The translations under genes and the position numbers were made by a program. DNA of 64,000 bases from Aurantiochytrium sp. KH105. Its lineage: Eukaryota > Sar > Bigyra > Thraustochytrida > Thraustochytriidae. Position 1 is the stretch's first letter; each line of letters starts with the position of its first letter. Below, in pieces: positions 47,166 through 57,200 of this stretch. The notes below the pieces were generated by a model. That model was not told where the DNA came from. It was given only the letters and a program-made list of their open reading frames with translations, and ran no database searches. The DNA is taken from contig BGKB01000100.1 in assembly GCA_003116975.1 (NCBI GenBank), positions 62,001-126,000 on the forward strand. The letters are read 5' to 3'.

Positions 47166-47652
47166 ATGAGCGGCTTTGACGAAGCGGCCGCGCTGGACGC
47201 TGCGCTGCAGCGCGTCGAGGCCAGCGGGGAAGCCTTCTTTGCAGCACTGTAAGCAAGAGGAGAAGAGCGCGCGCGCGACGGCCTTCACGGGCTTGCCTTG
47301 CGAGCGGCGCGGACATCGACCGGTGAGAGAGACATGTTGAACATCCAACTAACGCGCGGCGTGGCGTGGTGGTGCGCCTGGAACGCACGGACGCAGTCAT
47401 ACCTCGAGCAAGAACGCAGCGCAGCTCGGTCATGAAGCGATGCGCGAGATACGCAAGCTCGAAGGCGAGCTCGAGCGAACTGGGGCCACGGGCCTAAGTT
47501 TGCTGGTGGGCAGCAAGAACATGGAGGGCCCCGAGCTCAATCAAAAGCTCACCGAGCTCGACGAACAAGTCAAAACGAAAGAGTCTCAGCGTCGCAAACT
47601 CCACTCAAACCTCGTCGTGCTCGAGCAGGAGCTGACATCGCGCCCGAATTGA
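47166..47652 (+). CDS. Small spliced coiled-coil protein (exons 47166-47248, 47397-47652)
   Basis: Two exons encode 112 residues. Exon 1 starts MSGFDEAAALDAAL and ends in the codon split CT/T. The donor is GTAAGC at 47249 and the acceptor ...CGCAG at 47391-47396. The branch-like CTAAC lies about 45 bp upstream of the acceptor (47348-47352). The intron is 148 bp. Joining the exons keeps one open frame through LHTSSKNAAQLGHEAM and into the helical second exon (LEGELERTG, LTELDEQVKTKESQRRKL). Without splicing, exon 1 hits a stop at the donor (TAA in GTAAGC). The protein is almost entirely helical, as in small subunits of larger complexes. The family is not recognised. Confidence 0.7.
47249..47396 (+). 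other. Spliceosomal intron, 148 bp
   Basis: GTAAGC donor, CTAAC branch-point candidate and CAG acceptor. The join restores a continuous frame between two coding segments. It is the clearest intron in a window whose genes are otherwise single open frames. Confidence 0.7.
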
Positions 47653-48290
47653 TTTAGTCAAAGGCGAATGTGCCTGGCAAATCAACTGACTGGTTGGCGA
47701 GCTGGGTGGCAAGCTGGGTGGCAAGCCAGCCGGCTGACTAGCTGGCTGGCTAGCTGTCAAGTTGAAAGGGGGGCTTAGTGGCCACATGGCTTCGCTGACG
47801 AGCCAGCTCTTTCTTCTAAATGAACTGAGCCCAGCTTGCGCAACATTTCTTTCGATGTTGTGTCCAAGGAGCTATTCCGAATGGTGAGATATTTCTCTCC
47901 GACATCCTCTTCACCATTGCCTTGGCCTCTTTTTGTAAAAAAAAAATAAAAGGAACAAAGGAAAACATTGCTCACGTGATTTTGTACTCAAGGATTCATG
48001 CTACCATTTGCCCCCCCCCCCCCTTGAGGTTACGGCTTCACTTGATTGAGTTCGCGTCCCACCTTGAGAACCTGAAAGTAGCGCAACAAAATTGCTGAAA
48101 GCTGGCTGGTGGCTGATTTTTGAGGACATCGCACCCAATTGGAAGTCCTAAACTTTGCATAGAAATGAGCGCGGATGTTCATTTCAAGGCTCATTCAGAG
48201 GGTCATTTGGAAATTACATTTGAAGGCTCGTTTCGAAACGAGTTTGAACGTGAATTTAGCACCATCTTGACCTTTTCAAAGTAAAAAAGA
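47653..48290. other. Convergent intergenic region
   Basis: 640 bp. It holds imperfect GGCAAGCTGGGT/GGCTGGCTAG repeats (47695-47755), an A run at 47937-47946 and a 13-base C run at 48011-48023. A perfect 16-bp palindrome sits at 48227-48242. No open frame with coding character is present. Confidence 0.5.
48227..48242. repeat. Perfect 16-bp palindrome
   Basis: CTCGTTTCGAAACGAG is its own reverse complement. It lies about 50 bp past the end of the P2X-like gene in the convergent spacer. Confidence 0.9.
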
Positions 48291-49493
48291 TTAAGTTGGC
48301 CTTAATTCACTTTGTTTTGTTGGCGCAGGCTCGGGGACAATGGAAGCCTTCGACCATCCTTGGCCATTTGGTGGTCGGGGTGGCGTTCGGTCGAGAGGCG
48401 CACGTTTTCGGTCTCGGAACTTTGCTGCGACTTCAGGCGTCATTTCCGCGGCAAAATCTGCAACAAGACCGGCCAGTGCGAACATAACACTGTACGTAAC
48501 AATAGCATTGATTGCTGTCACAAAGTCGGGCTGGCCAATCTCGCCTGAAAAGTCTACTCTGGCAAAAAGACCATAGCCGTATCGATCGCGCGCCTGAAAG
48601 TCGCGAAGCCCCGTCTCGGCGTCAAAATTTTCGTGTACGAAGTCTATCCTTGGCCCCGTACCGCCCCAGCCGGTATTCACAAGCTCGATCTCGAGAGTCC
48701 CGAGAATTTCTTCGCCTGACCATGTGTGTAGATTGTGGTAGGTAATGTGGAAATTTAGCTTCACACCAGTAAGACGGAAAGGCGCAAAGCCTCTGGAGCC
48801 CTCGACCGAAGCCTGCTCGTTCTCCGTATCAAGACCGTCAAGACCGGCGGCTTGCAATGCCTCGACGAGAGTCAAATGAACTGGCTCCCCAGCGGCGAAT
48901 TCTGCAATGCTGTTTCCATCCTTATCCAGCAGTTCGAGAGCAGCATCTTTCATACTTAAGAACGACGTTGTCAGCACATGGTCGAACCAAATGACAGCAC
49001 CATCGTTTGCGGGTACAAAGTAATTGGCGGATCTCGTGTTTTTGCTCTCGCAAACCTGAGATGCTGCATCGCAACCTTTGTAGTCAAGCCATGTTTCTTG
49101 CACATACGTAAGAAGAAAGATGCCACCATCCGGGAGCTTTTCCATCGCCTCGCCAAGAGCGAACTCACGGCAGCTGTTGTTCACGTACACGAAATCGTGG
49201 CTATAGTAATAATCATACTGATCGTTGTCGCAATAAAGGGGATATCCGTCAGGTGGGTTGTCAAAGCCCGTCATCCAAACATTGGCATGGCCACGCGGCA
49301 CTTCGTACCGAAAGTACGATTTCTTTCCCAACAGCGACCACGACATGTACAGAAAGACTGCTAGTTGCGCGAGTCTCAGGACAATGCCCACCTTGACATT
49401 CTCGACGACAATAAAGGAGGCCGTTTTGTGTCGGATCGAGTGGCGCAAGAACCACCATGCGCTCTTCGACAGAGCCGAGGAGATGCGCCCCAT
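48291..49493 (-). CDS. P2X-like ATP-gated channel subunit
   Basis: The protein has 400 residues from the ATG at 49493. The N-terminus shows the P2X layout: HKTASFIVVENVKVGIVLRL followed by a first span (AQLAVFLYMSWSLL) and KKSYF. A large extracellular region (about 75-330) with only a few Cys follows. Then come FDAETGLRDF...YGYGLFARVDFSGEIGQPDF and a second span, TAINAIVTYSVMFALAGLVADF. P2X channels are trimeric cation channels opened by ATP and occur in some protists. The typical ligand Lys and NFR residues are not obvious, so ATP binding is unproven. The cytosolic tail is Pro-rich (RTPPRPPNGQGW). It is divergent from the PX-kinase gene. Confidence 0.6.
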   Translation of the reverse strand: MGRISSALSKSAWWFLRHSIRHKTASFIVVENVKVGIVLRLAQLAVFLYMSWSLLGKKSYFRYEVPRGHANVWMTGFDNPPDGYPLYCDNDQYDYYYSHDFVYVNNSCREFALGEAMEKLPDGGIFLLTYVQETWLDYKGCDAASQVCESKNTRSANYFVPANDGAVIWFDHVLTTSFLSMKDAALELLDKDGNSIAEFAAGEPVHLTLVEALQAAGLDGLDTENEQASVEGSRGFAPFRLTGVKLNFHITYHNLHTWSGEEILGTLEIELVNTGWGGTGPRIDFVHENFDAETGLRDFQARDRYGYGLFARVDFSGEIGQPDFVTAINAIVTYSVMFALAGLVADFAAEMTPEVAAKFRDRKRAPLDRTPPRPPNGQGWSKASIVPEPAPTKQSELRPT

Positions 49494-49980
49494 CTTAATT
49501 TGTCCAAAGTTGCTTTGCTTGGACGACTGCCCCTCGTACCATCGTATATTCGTGCACGTACACCCTGCCAGCACGTGAAAGATTCGTTGTTGAGCGCGAG
49601 AATAGAAAAAGCCTGAAGTCAGTCCACACTATTTGCGTTCCACTGTGTAGCTTCTTCTTGCCTAACGTAACAAATACAGAGTCTTGCCTTAGTGCACGTG
49701 TCACCCGCCGTATTTTTCACAAGAAGCCTCTGCGCCGAAATGAATTCTACCGGAATCTCCAGAACTTATAATTATGGCAGAAGATCTTCGAGCATCTCCA
49801 GGACTTTGGTGATCCGTGCCAGCTTCGAAGAATTGTGGACCATTGCCACTCTCACTGTTACCATCACGACTGCTCCATGTCATCGGGTCTGCATATTTGA
49901 GGCTAGGCCTGGCCTATCTGCTGGGAGTCATTCAACGTAAGTGCCGGTGCCACTACTGTGCACAGACAGACAAACTGAAG
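49494..49980. other. Divergent intergenic region
   Basis: About 490 bp between the P2X-like and PX-kinase starts. An ATG at 49740 opens a short frame to 49940. It contains a consensus donor GTAAGT at about 49934, so a non-coding or alternative 5' exon of the kinase gene is possible. No other gene is seen. Confidence 0.4.
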
Positions 49981-52900
49981 ATGTCAGTTCACCCTGCTGA
50001 TGGTACACAAATTCGTCACAGTGACAGCACTAGCACCTTTTCAGCACTGGAAGGAAAGTCGGCGGCGGCGCTCACAATCACCGCCCAAAACGTAACGGAA
50101 AAGGGCCCAAGGCGCTTGCTTCCTTGGCAAGAAAGTGGACCATACAAAGTGGGCCAAAGAAACCGTGCGATCGTCGGGCCTCTTGAGCGAGCCGAGCAGA
50201 AGCAAGACAAAACCCGCGGCGAGGCAGCGGCGGCAGCGGCGGCGGCGCGGCGAGCGATGCGCGACGCCGAGAGCAGGCCCCGCCCCTCCGCCGGCGGCAC
50301 GCTCAAGTACCGCGGCCCCGCGCCCGTGCCTGTGACGCCGGCCAACACTGCCCGCAGGGCGTCGAACCTCGCGAGCCCAGAGACGACGACCTCGAGCGCG
50401 GCGAGCGCCAGGCCCAACGAGAAGCTACTGCAGCAGCAGCAACAGGCTGAAGGCGGAAGTGCAAAGGGACTCTCGATCGTCGCCGCGGCTCGTGTCGTGG
50501 ACATTGTGCGACAGTTCGCCGACGTTGGCTGCACCTCGAAACAAGTGCTCGAAGAACTCGGCGTCGCAGCAGGGTCTGACGCAGCTAAGGCCGTGGCTAA
50601 GGCACTTAGCGTCCAGTCGACCCGCGTCTGCTCCCGTCGACAAGAGCTTCACGGCAAGCCTATCATTCGCCTGCCGGCCCCACCCGGTTCCGACGCAAAG
50701 GTCATCTACGTCCACGCCGACGAATTCCTCGCGGCCACGGCAGAGGAACGGTGCCGGCTTTGCTTTCTTTGCGGAAAGAATACGCTCGGCGCCTGGCAAG
50801 TTCTTGGAGGTGATTATTCGCAGAGCACACGAGTTGCTGCTTTTCGTGACGCGCTCGTGCACTGCATCTGCGAGGTCTGCTTTCGCGCGTCTTTCCTCGG
50901 TGTGTCCTCTGCTGAGCCCGTGGGCTTTGCCGTACTCCCTCACGGGTTCTTCAGCCCACCTTCTCTTGCGAAAAGACCCGTGGTTAGCGAAGTACCCACC
51001 CTCTCGTCCGCTTACGCAAACTTCAACGCCAAAGTCGGCATCGCGGGGCCGATTGCTACTATCGAAAGGAAGATGCAAGCTGCTTGCGCACAAGTGAGCC
51101 TGCTCGCAAGTACACGCGACAAGGTTCTTAGCGAGACTGTCACGGAGGTGCGCAATTTTGGGACGCGCGGTGGGACCTGGCATGACATTGTGGAGCGCGT
51201 GGGCACCGCCATTCTCCCGCAAAAGCTCGAAAACCTCAAAGAGGTTGTCCAGTGGAGCCTGCATGTATCCTCGAGCAAGACGTTGAGTTCTGATAAACCC
51301 CTTTTACGTCGTGCCATGATTGGCTTTGATGGTGCTGTGCAAATCCTCTTTGTGGCCAAAGAGTTTGTTGACCCTCACTTTGACACCGAGGGCGGGGCAA
51401 GACGCAACGGCCTCGCCTGCGGCATTTGCCTCGAAGTCGCCGAGCAGACCGTCCCAGGCGCCATCTTTGGCCTGCGTTCTTTCACTAACTTCCGCGTCCT
51501 GGTCGAGGGAGGCGAAGGCCTGCCAGGTTTCGAGGTGCTTCGACGGTACAGTGATTTTGCCTGGCTCAGAGAGGAGCTCGAGCAGTGGCACGGGGATGAA
51601 AGTGTCGTCCCGCCCTTGCCGCGCAAACGATTTCTCGGTCGCTTCAATGAAACCTTTCTTGAAGCGCGCATGCACGCCCTCGAGCACTTTCTCGCCATTG
51701 CGGCTGTGCACCCCGTTCTCCACAAGGCTGAGGCTCTACAAGCATTCTTCAAGCGATGCCCGCTCGACCAGGCCAAGCCGGACTATTACGCGCGTACTCC
51801 ACAGCGCGCCGCTGAAAAGAGATCGCGCAGACGAAGGTCTGCAGAATGGGCGGCTGCCTCTGCCGGCGCACCTTTCGACCCCGAAACCGACAAGCCCGCC
51901 ATCGTTCTTCAAGATGGCGCTGCAACGTCGAAGCGCCCCAGCGTTGACCTCGAGACACTCGACCGCTTGCTGCTTTCTGGAGGTACGCGTCGTCGAGACG
52001 GAGATGTGCGCGTGATCCTCGGTCGCGACTATCAACGCGCGCTTCGCAAGTGCTACAAACGTATGGAGGAGCTTGCCACATGCTTTGTGAAACAGGCTGC
52101 GCTCCAGGAAGACAGAGCCAAAGCCTGCAAGTTTCTTGCTGCCACGGAACTTCCAGAAATCCGTACGCTTGCTAACGACCCGCGCCGCTTTCAAGAGCTC
52201 TTGCACGCTGTAGGTGCCGATGCACCAGTCGACGGGCCAGCAACTAATGTTTTCTCCGAGGTGCCTCTCACGAGCGATCGTCTGCCACTGCCGTACTCGG
52301 CCATGGCTGTTGTTGAACTTCTTTCTTCTCTCTCGCGCATGGACATTGTTGCAGCGACGGCCAACCGCGCTGCAAGTATTCGACACATGGAGACCAAGAT
52401 GCAACTAAAAGAGTGGCAACGCTCTCTTCAAGAAGCTACGGCCTGGTTCGAGAACCGAGCGCACTCGGTGGTTCTCTTGCAGCGCTCTGTACGCGCCAAG
52501 CAGTCGCTCTTGGACGGCGCGCATTTAGGCATTAATACACCCGTCAATTCTGCCGAGAATCAGTCTCCAGGCAGCACGCGTCGCGGAGCCCAGAGTAATG
52601 TCGATGACGATAATAATGGGGTGCACACTGCAAAAACTGGAGCGCAGTCTGCCAGCGCTGCGCGCCATGGCGTCGAGATGCTCGAGGAGAAAATCAAGAG
52701 CACGCGCGCCGACGCTTCACTTGAGGCAAATTGGCTGTCGGGCCGGAACAAGCAAGAAATCGTTAGCCATATGACGACCTTTGTCGAACACCAGATTGAG
52801 CACGCGCGGCAGCAGTCACGCATGTGGCAAGAATTTCTTCCGCAGTTGTTGGCGTCACTCGAAGCCCAGGTTCCGCTTTTGTCGGGGCCGCTCGACGCCG

Positions 52901-54105
52901 ATCCGGGCGACGCTCAAGGAGCAACGTCGCCTACAGATACTGAGGCTCTGGCTCGCGGCAGCAGCAACAATAATGGCAACCCCCGCAACAACGAGAACAA
53001 CAACAACCTCGCCAGGCGAGGTGGTGCGTTGATGGAGAACAGCGAGCTCTCCTTTTTAGATACTGACGTTTCGCTCATGGGCGGATACGGGCAGCAAGCT
53101 TTTGAGACGGACGAGAAGACCCGCATGGCTCAGGCTCAAAATGATGGCGCCTGGGAAATTGATCCCGCTGATCTCGTCTTTGGAAACTGCATTGGACGTG
53201 GTTCCTTTGGTGAAGTGCACGAGGGTGTCTTTCATGGTCAGCGCGTTGCAATCAAGACGTTCCACACCACGTCTTCATTGAGCGCACGCGCATTGCTGGA
53301 CTTTCGTCGCGAGGCCCAAGTCATGCGCGGTCTTCCCTCCCACGAGAATTTGGTGTCCTTTTTCGGAATGAGCTCACAGCCCAAAAATATTTGCCTCGTC
53401 ATGGAGCTGGTCGCCACAGGGTCCATGCTAGAGCTTCTGCTGCGCAAGGACGCTGCTGGCGGCAACGTGGCTCGACCTCCGCCGTTGCGACATGGCACGA
53501 ATGAAAACGCCGTGGTGAACGCCAACATAACGGTGCGACGAGGAGGCCGTGGAAAGCGCGCTGCGGGGTCACGGAACGCCTGGGATCTTGACGAGCTTGA
53601 CCCTCAGTGGCGCATCAAGCTCGCACTCGGTGCAGCCCGAGGCATTCGTGTACTCCACGAATCGGTTCCACAAATTCTGCATCGGGACATTAAGACGTCC
53701 AATCTGCTCGTTTCCATGCCGGACCTGACTGTAAAGGTCTGCGACTTTGGACTCGCTCGCTTCAAGCTTGAGACGCAGTCGGTGCGCTCTTTTGTGGGTA
53801 CTGCATCGTGGGTGGCCCCCGAGGTCATTATCTCTCGCGAGGACGGCTACTCGGCCAAGGCAGACGTCTACTCTTTTGCGGTTGTCCTCTGGCAAATTTA
53901 TGCCCGACGACAGCCTTACCCGAAGATGCATGCGACGCAAGTCTTGTACCAAGTTGCACGCGAGGGTTTGCGTCCGCGCATGCCAGCGAGCGTTCCCGCA
54001 CCAATGGACAAGCTTATTCGCGAGTGCTGGGCAACAGATGCTGCGCAGCGCCCTGTATTTAAAGATGTCGAGGCGCGCCTCGAGGCAATGATGAACGAGA
54101 GCTGA
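49981..54105 (+). CDS. PX-BAR sorting-nexin-like protein fused to a TKL protein kinase
   Basis: The protein has 1374 residues from the first in-frame ATG. An N-terminal helical region and a Cys cluster (CRLCFLCGK...HCICEVCF, about 250-305) precede a PX domain (about 495-590). Its phosphoinositide-binding pattern includes VLRRYSDFAWLREEL and PPLPRKRFLGRF. A long helical region (about 640-1020) resembles Vps5/SNX-BAR C-termini, especially FVEHQIEHARQQSRMWQEFLPQL. The kinase (about 1065-1370) has GRGSFGEV, Lys1092 in AIK, HRDIKTSN with Asp1236, DFG Asp1255 and WVAPEV. It has TKL-type features and looks active. A basic insert of about 50 residues sits between the lobes. It probably acts on endosomal membranes. 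AATAAA lies at 54228-54233, past the stop. Confidence 0.85.
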   Translation: MSVHPADGTQIRHSDSTSTFSALEGKSAAALTITAQNVTEKGPRRLLPWQESGPYKVGQRNRAIVGPLERAEQKQDKTRGEAAAAAAAARRAMRDAESRPRPSAGGTLKYRGPAPVPVTPANTARRASNLASPETTTSSAASARPNEKLLQQQQQAEGGSAKGLSIVAAARVVDIVRQFADVGCTSKQVLEELGVAAGSDAAKAVAKALSVQSTRVCSRRQELHGKPIIRLPAPPGSDAKVIYVHADEFLAATAEERCRLCFLCGKNTLGAWQVLGGDYSQSTRVAAFRDALVHCICEVCFRASFLGVSSAEPVGFAVLPHGFFSPPSLAKRPVVSEVPTLSSAYANFNAKVGIAGPIATIERKMQAACAQVSLLASTRDKVLSETVTEVRNFGTRGGTWHDIVERVGTAILPQKLENLKEVVQWSLHVSSSKTLSSDKPLLRRAMIGFDGAVQILFVAKEFVDPHFDTEGGARRNGLACGICLEVAEQTVPGAIFGLRSFTNFRVLVEGGEGLPGFEVLRRYSDFAWLREELEQWHGDESVVPPLPRKRFLGRFNETFLEARMHALEHFLAIAAVHPVLHKAEALQAFFKRCPLDQAKPDYYARTPQRAAEKRSRRRRSAEWAAASAGAPFDPETDKPAIVLQDGAATSKRPSVDLETLDRLLLSGGTRRRDGDVRVILGRDYQRALRKCYKRMEELATCFVKQAALQEDRAKACKFLAATELPEIRTLANDPRRFQELLHAVGADAPVDGPATNVFSEVPLTSDRLPLPYSAMAVVELLSSLSRMDIVAATANRAASIRHMETKMQLKEWQRSLQEATAWFENRAHSVVLLQRSVRAKQSLLDGAHLGINTPVNSAENQSPGSTRRGAQSNVDDDNNGVHTAKTGAQSASAARHGVEMLEEKIKSTRADASLEANWLSGRNKQEIVSHMTTFVEHQIEHARQQSRMWQEFLPQLLASLEAQVPLLSGPLDADPGDAQGATSPTDTEALARGSSNNNGNPRNNENNNNLARRGGALMENSELSFLDTDVSLMGGYGQQAFETDEKTRMAQAQNDGAWEIDPADLVFGNCIGRGSFGEVHEGVFHGQRVAIKTFHTTSSLSARALLDFRREAQVMRGLPSHENLVSFFGMSSQPKNICLVMELVATGSMLELLLRKDAAGGNVARPPPLRHGTNENAVVNANITVRRGGRGKRAAGSRNAWDLDELDPQWRIKLALGAARGIRVLHESVPQILHRDIKTSNLLVSMPDLTVKVCDFGLARFKLETQSVRSFVGTASWVAPEVIISREDGYSAKADVYSFAVVLWQIYARRQPYPKMHATQVLYQVAREGLRPRMPASVPAPMDKLIRECWATDAAQRPVFKDVEARLEAMMNES

Positions 54106-54274
54106 TCGGGAGGCTCGATTCGGCAATACGAACGTCCCTCTGCAACCGGAGCTGGTTTTCTTTTCTCTCAGGACCCGTTGGGAGGAGGTGAAGACGAAAA
54201 GTAGAAGAAGGCACGAGAAAGTGAAAAAATAAAGAGTAAAAACAAAATCAACGTATCGTAGAGTAGAATAAGGA
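54106..54274. other. Convergent 3' spacer
   Basis: 169 bp between the PX-kinase and PKG-like stops. It is A-rich and carries AATAAA at 54228-54233, a candidate poly(A) signal for the plus-strand gene. Confidence 0.5.
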
Positions 54275-57200
54275 TCATATAAGCGGGGCTCCCTCGTCAT
54301 GTGAGATGGACTGGCGGTGGTGTTCCTCGACTGAGATCGCGCGGTAAAGAATGGCGGCCCCGATCGAGCCAGAGACCTGTGTCCGGCGCTTGAGATCGAG
54401 GATCTTGGCTCGGCGGCGGTTCTGAAGTTTGGTCTCCTCGCGGAGCCGCTGCTGGGAGCCCCCAATGTCAACCGTTTCCAAGCAGCGACGCACGACTTCC
54501 TCGACCGTTGACACGTGATTACGAGCAGCATCGAGTTCGAACTGCTCAATTTCTTCCATCTCCGACGCCACTGTTTGCAGGGTTTGCACAGAGTGACTTT
54601 GCATCTTTTCGGTGGCCGTGAGCAGCGACATACCTGCAGCCCCGCTTCCCGAAGGCCGTTTGGAAATGCCTTCTCTGTCATCATCGAGGTCATCATCGTC
54701 GTCATCATCGCCATCGCTCATGCTGGTGGTGCTGGAAAGCAGCTTGGCCTTGCCTCCCGTGCGCAGAGCCCGCAATCTGACCCGACGGTTGATTCGCACC
54801 GAGTCGCCGACATGAGACATTTCATCGTCTTCCATTACTACTTGCATTGACGGGCCGCGTCTCTTTTTACTTTCTTGTTTGAGCTCGTGCCGGATTCGTC
54901 GGTGCATGCTACGGAGATGCTCGGTGTCAACGATAAGGCTGTCCTGGTGCAGGTGGAGTGGGGATTGAATCTGACGACTGAAGAGAGCGTCAAAGTCGAG
55001 GGCATCGAGGTCTTTCTCGCGCACTTCCTGAAAAAAAGAGTGTTGCAGCGCACTGCGCGGGCCCCAATGATTTGCACCGAGTCGCAGCTTGGCGTCAGGA
55101 TGCAAGAGCTCGGCGATGAAGCCGCTCAGGAGACGCCAGGCCTTGGTGGATGCTGGATCAAGCGCATTGAGTCGCGGGTCACTGAGGATGACCAGACAGC
55201 GATCGTTACGACGTTCCATAGGGGAAGAATTCGAATGATGACGATCGTCAAAGTTCAGAACGGCGCTCAGGATGGAGGTAAAGCTCTCGGGTTGCGAGCC
55301 GTGCTTCTTTTTTGACTTTGTGGGTGCAGCTTCGCGCGCGCCTCCGCCGCTCAATGTGCCCTCATTGCTGCCCGCGGCACCTCCGATATTCACACTTTGT
55401 CTCCAAGTGCGTGTGCTGGAGCGCTTAAGCGGCGGGACGACCTCATGCTCGGCATCTTTTCCGGAGAAACAATCGACCCCCGTGGCAAGCTTGTACATGA
55501 CACAGCCAAAAGCCCACCAGTCGACGCCGAGACCATAGCCACTGCTGTTGCCACTCGCGAGAGCAGCTTGTTCGGGCGCCATGAAGCGCGGCGATCCAAC
55601 AAAGGTTGATGTACGCGAGGTGCGGTGCTGCAGGGCCTTACTACAGCCAAAGTCCGCGAGCTTAGGGTAGCCGTGGTGATCAACGAGAATGTTAACCGTC
55701 TTGATATCCCGGTGCACGATGCGCAGCTCGTAGAGATGTTTGAGTCCGAGCAAGATGCCCGCAGCGAAAAAGCGACACATCTCGAAGGGCATGCCGCCAA
55801 ATTCGCCACGTTGCTCGTCGGGGAGCAAAGAGAGTCGGTGCTCGAGCGAGCCCGCTAGCGCTGGTTCCAGCGCGACGAACTCTACCGGCTCTTCCGTCCA
55901 TGCGGACAGAAGTTTGATAATAAACGGGCTCTCAAGCTGAGAGAGAATGGTCTGCTCGGCGAGAACGTACTGGCCCATGCCAGCTTTATAGGCGTGATCA
56001 ACATTGGTGCTTTTCACAACGCAGAGCTGAATCGTTGGTGTGTGCATCGCCAAAAAGACATTCGTTGTCCAGGTTTCGTGCAACCTTGACACAACCTTGA
56101 GATTGGACTTGTTGATGGTCTGCTTGAGAGAACGACGGCGAGCTTGCATTGTGCCGTCGTCTCCAGATTCGAACTCGAGGAGCTCATGCAGCAAAAGAAA
56201 TTTGTCGCTCATGGAAAAGGACTGTGCCAAAGACATGGCAGCGAGCCTTCGCCAAACGCGACGATGTCCGCCGGCTGAGGACACCGATGATTTACGCTTC
56301 TCAGACGCAGGTTGTTGCGGTTCTCCAACATAGATGCGGCGAATTTTGTCCAGGACACCTTCCTTCTTGAGAAGCTTGCGAGAGAAACGAGCGCAGACCA
56401 CGGCGCCACGAGCACGGCAGGTCACCATATGGACGCCATCGGGTTGCTGGTCGAGGCAATCTTCGCCAAAGGTGTCGCCATCGAGAAGTAGTGCCGTTTC
56501 CGTATCATGCTCAAGAGGCATGGACCGTGGACTGGACGCGCCATCCATGGAATCGAACGAAAGGCCATGCTGGCTCCGGTCTCGTCGAACCGCAAGACTC
56601 GCTCTCCAGGACATCTCGCGCGAGCTTTCGCGCGAAAGGCTGCCGTGGAATGGGCCTGACTCGGGCGGAGAGCTAACTTGACCTGAGAGCTCGACGACGC
56701 CGTGCAGGACCATGTAAAGCGCGTCGTCAACATTCGTGGAGTCTCCCTCGGAGAGAATGACTTCATTGTCTGCAGCAACGCAGAGCTCAAAGTTGTCCAC
56801 AAGAGCCCCAATCTCTGCGATGCTGAGCAAGGCAAACAAGGAACACGACTGCAGCATGTCACGAGCGAGGCTGTCGCTCACCTCTGCACCGATTTCGACA
56901 AGCGAGCGCTTCTGCGCTATGGAGGATTTCCGCGTTCGCCGTTCGGTCTCGTCCTCCTCTTCTCCATACGTGCCGAAACTGCTTTCGTCTTCCTCGTCGT
57001 CGCAATTGTTGTCGTTGCCGCCGGCATATTCTTTTTCGTCGTCGTCGTCGTCGTCGTCAATGTACGCGCCTGTTTGACCGACTTTACCCATTCTGGTGCC
57101 ACTCTCAGAATCGTCTGTATCCTTTGACTCGCGCACATCCTCGAGAGCCGAAGGGGAGGCGGTTGAGGACTGTGAACGGTAGAGCATCTCCTGCCAGTCT

